Source: JBNARI01 sp049718765 (GTDB lineage: Bacteria; Bacillota; Sulfobacillia; DUMF01). Taken from it: DNA of 64,000 nucleotides. A model generated the notes under the pieces. The model searched no databases, was not told where the DNA came from, and saw only the letters and a program-made list of their open reading frames with translations. Of this stretch, positions 58,822-64,000 are shown one piece after another. A program made the translations under genes and the position numbers. Each line of letters opens with the position of its first letter. The first letter of the stretch is position 1. The DNA lies in NCBI GenBank assembly GCA_049718765.1, contig JBNARI010000005.1:21234-85233 (forward strand), given 5' to 3'.

Positions 58822-59019
58822 ATGAATACGCCGGCGGAGCTGCCAGCTGTTCTCACGGTCAGACAACTGCAGCGAATCCTACAAGTAGGAAAGGGGACAG
58901 CGTACGAGCTGTTGCACCGCGCGGATTTCCCGAAGATCAAAGTTGGCAGGGTATGGCGCGTTCCCGTTGATGGGCTTGCGCGCTGGCTAGCCGAGCAGCA
59001 GAGTCCGGCGACAAAGTAA
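58822..59019 (+). CDS. Excisionase-type helix-turn-helix protein (HTH_17)
   Basis: 65 residues. LTVRQLQRILQVGKGTAYEL, LHRADFPKIKVGRVWRVPVD and GLARWLAEQ match the MerR-like winged HTH of excisionase/AlpA-family proteins, which bind and bend DNA near att sites or act as small regulators. A long purine-rich ribosome-binding region precedes ATG 58822. It is the first gene after the repeat arrays and 62 bases upstream of the primase gene, so it may control replication or excision of the element. Confidence 0.85.
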   Translation: MNTPAELPAVLTVRQLQRILQVGKGTAYELLHRADFPKIKVGRVWRVPVDGLARWLAEQQSPATK

Positions 59020-59081
59020 TTGGCAAAACAAACTGCCCGCCCGGCTGCCGGACCCGGGCGGGCACGAGGAGGTGTATTGTC

Positions 59082-61526
59082 ATGAGTATTTTATCACCAC
59101 GAGAACGGGAAGGTCAAGAAAGGTCAAACCTTCTCAAAGCTGCGCTGGATTACCTCGCTCGCGGCTGGTGTGTAATCCCGATTGCCAAGGGGACGAAGCG
59201 GCCGCTCATTCCTTGGGAACCGTGCCAGCACCAACGTCCCACTGAGGATGAGGTCCGGGGTTGGTGGGCCCGTTGGCCCGAGGCACAGGTCGCCGTTGTC
59301 ACGGGGGCTGTCTCCAGCCTCGTCGTGCTGGATGAGGACGGTCCAGAAGGCCAGGAAAGTCTTAAGGGTAAGCTTTTACCAGCCACCCCGACCGTGAGGA
59401 CCGGGAGGGGGTTGCATCGTTATTTTGAATACCCGGGATTCTGGTGCAAGAACTTCACGCGGAGGCTGCCAGGGCTAGACTTCCGTGGGGACGGAGGATA
59501 CGTGCTGGCCCCACCATCACTGCATCCGTCTGGCTGCAGGTATCAATGGGCGGATGGCCTATCGCCAGACGATGTGCCACTTGCGCCATGTCCTGATTGG
59601 CTTCTAGAGCTGCTGCGCCCTTCCTTTGCCCGGGAGGTGGAGTCAGACGGTGACCCCATCCAGGAAGGGGAACGAAACAGTACCCTAACTAGCCTTGCTG
59701 GCACTATGCGGCGGCGCGGAATGAGCCAGGAAGCCATCGAAGCAGCACTCCTGGCAGAAAACCTCAGACGTTGCGTGCCACCGCTGCCCGAAAACGAAGT
59801 CAAAGCAATCGCCCGAAGCGTCGCCCGCTATACACCCGCACCTGCTGAACCGAAGTCCGCCGCCGGTGCCGACTTGGAAGGGAGGCCGAAAGACTCGCAG
59901 GCGTCGCGGTTGGTCAAGATCGGACACGAAGCTGAGCTTTGGCACTCGCCGGAGCGGGAGGCGTATGCCACCGTCATCGTAGACGCACACCGCGAGAACC
60001 TTCTCCTGGGAAGTAAGGCCTTCCGTCGCTGGCTGGCTCGTAGGTTTTACCAGGCAGAGGGACGTGCGCCTGGCAGCCAAGCTCTCCAGGATGCTTTGAC
60101 TGTCCTGGAAGGTGACGCCCTCTTTGGAGGGGCGGAGTACCCTGTGTATGTGCGCCTGGCTCCCGCCGGCGACCGGCTCTACCTCGACCTGGCCGATGAA
60201 CAGTGGCGGGCGGTTGAGATAAGTTCAGAGGGTTGGCGAGTGGTCCAGGACCCGCCCGTTCGCTTTCGGAGACCGCGCGGAATATTGTCTCTACCACAGC
60301 CCGCACGGGGCGGCTCACTAGAATTGCTGCGGCAGTACCTGAATCCCTCCTTGGATGACGAGGCGTGGGTGCTTCTGGTGGGGTGGTTGGTCGGAAGCCT
60401 GCACCCTGCCGGACCGTACCCCATCCTTATTCTCCAGGGAGAGCAGGGTTCGGGCAAGAGCCTGACCGCCAGGGTGTTGCGGGCCTTGATTGACCCCAAC
60501 GTAGCACCCTTGAGGACTATCCCGCGGGAAGAGCGGGACCTCATGATCGCCGCTCGAAATGGTTGGGTCGTGGCCTATGACAATCTCAGCGGCCTGCCGG
60601 CCTGGCTCTCCGACGCTATTTGCCGTCTAAGCACGGGCGGCGGCTTCGGAACCCGGGAGCTTTTCCAAGACGTAGAGGAGATTCTCATTGATGCAAAGCG
60701 GCCTGTCATCATTAACGGCATAGACGAACTTGCCGACAGGGACGACTTGCGCGACCGCGCCATAATCATCACCCTGCCGCCCATCCCCGAGCACGAGCGG
60801 CGCGAGGAAGGAGATCTCTGGCAGGCTTTTGAGGCGGACCACCTCTACATATTAGGGGCCTTACTGGATGCCGTTTCTGTCGCGCTGCGGGAAGTAAGCT
60901 CCGTTCGTCTCGGCCGCCTGCCCAGGATGGCCGACTTTGCCAGGTGGGTCGTGGCCGCAGAAACGGCCTTGCCCTGGCCCGTCGGGACCTTCATTGAGGC
61001 GTACGCTGTAAATCGCCAGGCTGCTGCGGAAGCAGGGCTTACCGACAATCCTTTGGCGCAAGCAATCATGGCAGCGGCCCAGGCAGGCGGGTGGCGAGGA
61101 ACAGCCACCGAACTGCTGCAAAGGCTGTCGCAAGAAGTGGATGAGCACATCCGGCGGACGAAGGCATGGCCTGCATCGCCGAGAGCCCTGAGCAACAGGC
61201 TGCGGCGGCTTGCCTCCACCCTGCGGACGGTCGGTGTGGAGGTGGATTTTGTGCGCGAAGCGCACGGACGTCGTGCGGTGCTGCTTAGAACAATGGTACA
61301 AAACAGCGTCACCAACGTCACCGAGAGCCCAGAAGCCTTGGGGCGCAACGATTCACAGGGTGACGCTACGGGTGACGCAAAACGTCCCGCCACACTCGAA
61401 ACGTCACCCGAACGTCACCCGCAAAATGCTTGCGGCGGTAGGGTGGGTGACAATGGTGACGAAGGTGACGTTTCTTTGCAGCCCTATTCTAACAACTATG
61501 AGTGGGTGGGGAGGTGTGTCTGGTGA
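59082..61526 (+). CDS. Primase-polymerase with PriCT and helicase-type ATPase domains
   Basis: 814 residues. Prim-pol (AEP) domain about 17-180: ALDYLARGWCVIPIAKGTKR, the metal pair in LVVLDEDGPEG (D84, D86), RGLHRYF (H112) and DFRGDGGYVLAPPSLHPSGC (D133). PriCT-type helical domain about 196-250 (LAGTMRRRGMSQEAIEAALL, LPENEVKAIARSVARY). Helicase-type ATPase from about 440: LILQGEQGSGKSLTARVLRA (Walker A 453-460), NGWVVAYDNLSGLPAWLSDA (Walker B YDN) and DDLRDRAIIITLPPI. The C-terminal 80 residues are low complexity, and their DNA carries a cluster of GTGAC motifs. It is the element's probable replication initiator/primase. Confidence 0.93.
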   Translation: MSILSPREREGQERSNLLKAALDYLARGWCVIPIAKGTKRPLIPWEPCQHQRPTEDEVRGWWARWPEAQVAVVTGAVSSLVVLDEDGPEGQESLKGKLLPATPTVRTGRGLHRYFEYPGFWCKNFTRRLPGLDFRGDGGYVLAPPSLHPSGCRYQWADGLSPDDVPLAPCPDWLLELLRPSFAREVESDGDPIQEGERNSTLTSLAGTMRRRGMSQEAIEAALLAENLRRCVPPLPENEVKAIARSVARYTPAPAEPKSAAGADLEGRPKDSQASRLVKIGHEAELWHSPEREAYATVIVDAHRENLLLGSKAFRRWLARRFYQAEGRAPGSQALQDALTVLEGDALFGGAEYPVYVRLAPAGDRLYLDLADEQWRAVEISSEGWRVVQDPPVRFRRPRGILSLPQPARGGSLELLRQYLNPSLDDEAWVLLVGWLVGSLHPAGPYPILILQGEQGSGKSLTARVLRALIDPNVAPLRTIPREERDLMIAARNGWVVAYDNLSGLPAWLSDAICRLSTGGGFGTRELFQDVEEILIDAKRPVIINGIDELADRDDLRDRAIIITLPPIPEHERREEGDLWQAFEADHLYILGALLDAVSVALREVSSVRLGRLPRMADFARWVVAAETALPWPVGTFIEAYAVNRQAAAEAGLTDNPLAQAIMAAAQAGGWRGTATELLQRLSQEVDEHIRRTKAWPASPRALSNRLRRLASTLRTVGVEVDFVREAHGRRAVLLRTMVQNSVTNVTESPEALGRNDSQGDATGDAKRPATLETSPERHPQNACGGRVGDNGDEGDVSLQPYSNNYEWVGRCVW
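61308..61469. repeat. Nine GTGAC/GTCAC motifs clustered in the 3' end of the primase gene
   Basis: GTCAC at 61308, 61317, 61403, 61414 and GTGAC at 61360, 61372, 61447, 61456, 61465. They form same-orientation groups 9-12 bases apart, alternating in direction (two, two, two, three), mostly within ACGTCACC / GGTGACG contexts. Nine in 162 bases greatly exceeds random expectation for a pentamer. They are inside coding sequence for a low-complexity tail. Confidence 0.7.
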
Positions 61527-61774
61527 GTCAAAGCAAACGCTGGTATGCCGGTGACCCATACTGGGAAAAAGAGAAACCGATCGAGGCTTGGACGCGGAAA
61601 GTATGTCTTTTCTACTACCCGGAGGCGGGTAAGCTGCAAGTTGGGGTTGCCCTGCGCGATCGCGAAACCGGGGAGCGCAAACGCGTCAAGGTTGTGACCC
61701 TGGACAAAGAGGATCTTACAACGCACCCGGAGGCCCTCCAGCTGCTGGAACGGGTCCTGCAGGATTGGACATGA
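61523..61774 (+). CDS. Small protein downstream of the primase, unknown function
   Basis: The frame opens at 61502; GTG 61523, overlapping the primase stop as GTGA and preceded by GGGGAGGTG, gives 83 residues. Sequence is strand-rich: KRWYAGDPYWEKEKPIEAWT, KVCLFYYPEAGKLQVGVALR, then a basic RETGERKRVKVVTLDKEDL and a C-terminal helix. I recognise no family. Translational coupling suggests a replication accessory role. Confidence 0.75.
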   Translation: MSQSKRWYAGDPYWEKEKPIEAWTRKVCLFYYPEAGKLQVGVALRDRETGERKRVKVVTLDKEDLTTHPEALQLLERVLQDWT

Positions 61775-61893
61775 GTACGACATCCAGCTCGTCAGAATGC
61801 CCCAGGGGCGAAGGAGAATATGTCGCACGATAGAAGTCTTAGAAGTTCTTATCGGGTGGAGAAAAAATCGATCCTGGGCCATTCTAGCGAGCT

Positions 61894-63237
61894 CTATGGC
61901 TTTTTGAACACGATGAGGTCTCTGTGGAGCGGCAACCTGATTCCCGTTTCCCTTGCGCGGGTGACGTCGTGGGCTTCGTACTGCCACTTACTGTATGGCA
62001 CGATGAACCTGCGCTCGAACTTGAGGTAGCGGATTGCCCTGCAATACGACTCGAATGCGTGGTCGTACTCTTTATCTCCCACGAGGCTTGGGGAGATGAT
62101 CAGAGCAACCCTGCCACCTTCGGCCAGAACGTCCACTGCCCCAGCGATCACCTTCTCCATCTCATCGTAGAAGCGATGAAGTGGCATGTTTGCGAAATTG
62201 TTTGGTTCGGGTCCGTAATCTCCCTGTCGCTGCGTCCAGTACGGCGGATCGAGTATGACGAGGTGCATCTTGTACCCCTTTGGGAACTGCGGGTACCCTT
62301 GGGTTGTATCGTGCTTGAAGATCTCGCCCTTAAGATATGGCGATATGTCCGAGCACCAGCACCGTCTGAACATTGCCCTGCAAACGTCCCAAGTTGTGCC
62401 GCCTCCCGCAAATGGGTCGTAGACGTTGCCGAAAACGGGAGTGTAGCTCCACAGAAGGTTTTCCACGATTTGGCCTGCAAGCCATCCTGGATAGTCACAG
62501 CCATAATGCGGGTCGCACCCGTCGAAGTACCAGACGGAGTAGTCCTGCCAGCTGGGAGGCGGGCATGTGGGGTCGATGAAGTACTCACCCAAGATCTCGT
62601 GGACCAGCTGCTTCTTTTTCTCCTCGAGCTCAGTCGTGGCTTTGGCTGTGGCGATCCTCACGATTTCGGAAAGCTTGCCAGCTTCGTGCGAATAGCGGGC
62701 GAGCACCTCTTCTACCGTAGACTTGGGGATCCCCAGTATTTCGCCGATCTGAGAAGGGGTTTCGCCACGGAGGTAGTGATCCAGGATTTGCAGGTCGCGC
62801 TTGAAATCTGCAAGTTGCCTTTCTTCCTTGGTCCACTCGCGCACGGTTCTTGGGCTGACCGAGAGGAGGTCAGCCAGTTCGTCAACCGTGTACTCGCCAA
62901 ACAGCCGTCTTGCCAGGCGCTCCTTGTCCTTGCTGCTGAGCTGCGTGCCATGGCTTGCGTTGAGGCGGATGGCTTCGACGAGTATATCGCGGCGAGTGCG
63001 GAGGTCGGTTCGGACGATGGCTTTGATCGCGGTTCTGCCCTCCAGCTGATAAGCCGCCAAGCGGTGGTTCCCGTCAACGAGGAGGTATTTGCCCGAGGCG
63101 GTGCGGACCACGTGTATTGGCGGCAGGCGATCGATTGCCAGGCGCTGCTGAGCCACCGCAGCGTCATCGCGACGTTTGCGGGGGTAGAGGTCGGGATCAA
63201 GCTCTATCTCTGCGATAGGGATTTCGCAGGTTTGCAT
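61894..63237 (-). CDS. ParB/Srx-domain DNA methyltransferase (adenine- or cytosine-N4)
   Basis: ATG 63237 with GGAGGTG upstream gives 447 residues (frame opens at 63282). N-terminal ParB-like domain, residues about 1-90: CEIPIAEIELDPDLYPRKRR, LPPIHVVRTASGKYLLVDG and GNHRLAAYQL (equivalent of the ParB GERRxxA motif). Two helix-turn-helix units follow (YTVDELADLLSVSPRTVREW; ETPSQIGEILGIPKSTVEEV). C-terminal methyltransferase: SAM loop VYDPFAGGGTTWDVC at about 274-286 and catalytic DPPYW at about 330-334. It probably modifies N6 of adenine or N4 of cytosine. No restriction enzyme is adjacent. Confidence 0.9.
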   Translation of the reverse strand: MQTCEIPIAEIELDPDLYPRKRRDDAAVAQQRLAIDRLPPIHVVRTASGKYLLVDGNHRLAAYQLEGRTAIKAIVRTDLRTRRDILVEAIRLNASHGTQLSSKDKERLARRLFGEYTVDELADLLSVSPRTVREWTKEERQLADFKRDLQILDHYLRGETPSQIGEILGIPKSTVEEVLARYSHEAGKLSEIVRIATAKATTELEEKKKQLVHEILGEYFIDPTCPPPSWQDYSVWYFDGCDPHYGCDYPGWLAGQIVENLLWSYTPVFGNVYDPFAGGGTTWDVCRAMFRRCWCSDISPYLKGEIFKHDTTQGYPQFPKGYKMHLVILDPPYWTQRQGDYGPEPNNFANMPLHRFYDEMEKVIAGAVDVLAEGGRVALIISPSLVGDKEYDHAFESYCRAIRYLKFERRFIVPYSKWQYEAHDVTRARETGIRLPLHRDLIVFKKP

Positions 63238-63537
63238 GGTCACACCTCCGGCCAAAGAGTTTAGCACGTGCTGGGCAGCCATGCTTGTGCTTATAGTTCC
63301 GTGGATCTATCAGCCATTGGGCTTGCACGAGCAGGGGCGCGAATTCCTTGATACGTTCCTTGTGGGTATCCTTACGTGATTCCTTTGGGAGACCCTTTGG
63401 TGTACGCTATAGGCGACGATACAGGCGACAATATAGACGACGATACAGGCGAAGATGCCGGAGGCCATATCGACGACGATATAGTCCGCGCTACGGACCG
63501 CATGGAGATGAGCGCATTGCACCGAGGGGGGATATAC
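63238..63537. promoter_or_regulatory. Divergent regulatory region with a tandem 12-bp repeat array
   Basis: This 300-base gap separates the divergent starts of the methyltransferase and the RHH-like gene. It contains the eight 12-bp repeats at 63407-63502 and the strong ribosome-binding site GAGGGGGG before 63538. Promoters for both genes should lie here; I see no convincing -35/-10 pair. Confidence 0.6.
63407..63502. repeat. Eight tandem degenerate 12-bp repeats
   Basis: Units begin at 63407, 63419, 63431, 63443, 63455, 63467, 63479 and 63491. Examples: CTATAGGCGACG, ATACAGGCGACA, ATATAGACGACG, ATACAGGCGAAG, ATATCGACGACG. Consensus is about ATAYAGRCGACG; units 5, 7 and 8 are more divergent. 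All frames across it translate to simple repeats (for example Tyr-Arg-Arg-Arg), so it is unlikely to be coding. Position upstream of an RHH-like gene suggests an operator or centromere. Confidence 0.75.
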
Positions 63538-63969
63538 ATGGCTAGCGATGCAGCGCAGAAGTCGAGGAAGCCACCGAGCCAAGAGCGATACGAGCGCACT
63601 CACCCGAAACTGACATGCCGGGTTACTGCAGAAACGAAGGAACGACTGCAGGCTATACTTCGTGCCCAGGGGGTTTCGCTCGGCAAGTGGCTCGAGCAGC
63701 TGGTGCATAGAGGTGGCGAGAGTGCAGCCGTAGTGAATGCCCGAGAGGCGTACACGCGCGGTTTTGACGACGGGTTTGCAGCCGGGCACGATCAGGCATG
63801 GGATGACATAGTGGAGTTCCTCTACGAGCTGTTGCAGGAGCAGGATTGCAAGGGGGACTGTGAGGTGTTCAGGTGGCTAGAGTGCGCATCGGTGAAGAAA
63901 GGCAAATTGCGTATTCCGATTGAACTGTCCACGCAATCCGATTTGAACTGTCCAGTAGATCCGATTTGA
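63538..63969 (+). CDS. Ribbon-helix-helix-like DNA-binding protein (putative)
   Basis: The frame opens at 63376 through the 12-bp repeats, but ATG 63538 with GAGGGGGG eight bases upstream is clearly the start: 143 residues. YERTHPKLTCRVTAETKERL, QAILRAQGVSLGKWLEQLVH has the strand-helix-helix spacing of an RHH (CopG/Arc-like) domain. A second part AYTRGFDDGFAAGHDQAWDD forms a G-rich acidic helix, then a Cys-containing tail (C...C...C). The last 20 residues (from LSTQSDL) are encoded by the 23-bp tandem repeats, so the end looks like an extension created by the repeat. Function inferred only: regulator or partition protein. Confidence 0.7.
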   Translation: MASDAAQKSRKPPSQERYERTHPKLTCRVTAETKERLQAILRAQGVSLGKWLEQLVHRGGESAAVVNAREAYTRGFDDGFAAGHDQAWDDIVEFLYELLQEQDCKGDCEVFRWLECASVKKGKLRIPIELSTQSDLNCPVDPI

Positions 63970-64000
63970 ATCGACCAGTGAATCCGATTTGAACTGTCCA
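63913..64000. repeat. 23-bp tandem repeats running off the right edge
   Basis: Units start at 63913 (ATTCCGATTGAACTGTCCA, degenerate), 63936, 63959 and 63982. Core ATCCGATTTGAACTGTCCA plus a 4-base GTRR-type link; unit 3 has ATCG for ACTG. The fourth copy is cut by the window end, so the array is longer. It overlaps the 3' end of the RHH-like gene. Candidate iterons or multiple terminal repeats of an insertion sequence such as the IS21 type. Confidence 0.8.

Larger units (their letters stand above)
57891..64000. mobile_element. Integrated plasmid-like element (left end; right end outside window)
   Basis: The boundary is the tRNA-Pro 3' fragment. To its right the housekeeping genes stop and the content is mobile-element type: repeat arrays, an excisionase-type HTH protein, a primase-polymerase/helicase, a ParB-domain methyltransferase and an RHH-like protein. 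Gene orientation also switches to mostly plus. No integrase, relaxase or structural phage gene lies in the window, so plasmid, ICE and phage satellite remain open. Confidence 0.7.

Noticed and set aside
61924..63264. 446-codon open frame on the plus strand.
   Set aside because: It is antisense to the ParB-methyltransferase, which has clear motifs; the plus frame has none and no suitable ribosome-binding site.
63348..63545. Arg/Tyr-repeat peptide frame (YRRR repeats).
   Set aside because: It is simply the translation of the 12-bp tandem repeat, lacks a ribosome-binding site, and every frame there looks repetitive.

Overview
The window looks like a chromosome segment of a spore-forming, Gram-positive-type bacterium of the Bacillota (Clostridia-like), of moderately high GC as judged by eye. 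The lineage call rests on a PolC-type replicative polymerase, RNase J, RnpM (YlxR) and YlxP, a Spo0E-like phosphatase, an FtsK/SpoIIIE translocase, and the gene order rpsB-tsf-pyrH-frr-uppS-cdsA-dxr-rseP-ispG-polC followed by rimP-nusA-rnpM-infB-ylxP-rbfA-nrnA-truB-ribF-rpsO-pnp. I cannot name the genus. Almost everything from 1 to 56500 that is core metabolism lies on the minus strand. GTG and TTG starts behind strong Shine-Dalgarno sequences are common, and several start choices below depend on that.

Layout. (a) 1-8300: a catabolic/transport island. It holds the start of a thiamine-diphosphate enzyme, a TIGR04076 protein, a complete TctABC tripartite transporter, a YunC-like protein, and a ribose-type ABC transporter whose binding protein is intact but whose permease and ATPase genes are visibly decayed, with a GntR/FadR-type regulator upstream. 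(b) 8400-14800: an NlpC/P60 wall hydrolase, sirtuin, DASS anion transporter, CobO adenosyltransferase, a PQQ-repeat secreted protein, an L,D-transpeptidase and a DegV lipid-binding protein. (c) 14900-16400: a lone large serine recombinase. (d) 16500-25200: FtsK/SpoIIIE, UppP, a Na/Pi cotransporter, RNase J, small stress, membrane and sporulation genes, and a dimeric dUTPase. (e) 25200-54500: the long housekeeping run of translation, RNA decay, isoprenoid and cell-envelope precursor synthesis, B12-dependent methionine synthesis and PolC. Promoters are visible upstream of rpsB, rimP and rpsO. (f) 54500-56500: a YczE-like membrane protein and a MATE exporter.

(g) 56500-57890 is eroded DNA with a recognisable dead PD-(D/E)XK-like gene. 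At 57891-57934 the 3' half of a tRNA-Pro, from the anticodon loop to CCA, stands alone. This is what the left end of an element integrated into a tRNA gene looks like. From there to the right edge the content is that of an integrated plasmid-like element: two families of spaced direct repeats with palindromes between them, an excisionase-type HTH protein, a primase-polymerase/helicase, a ParB-domain DNA methyltransferase, and a ribbon-helix-helix-like protein preceded by eight 12-bp tandem repeats. A 23-bp tandem repeat runs off the window. This element is the most novel part. The replication gene, the DNA-binding proteins and four separate repeat arrays suggest replication and partition functions, but the integrase and the right end are outside the window.

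Other points of note: PolC lacks the usual inserted proofreading exonuclease domain; the M16 peptidase gene has a one-base frameshift in a run of seven G; and metH is split into a catalytic protein and a separate activation-domain protein downstream of polC.
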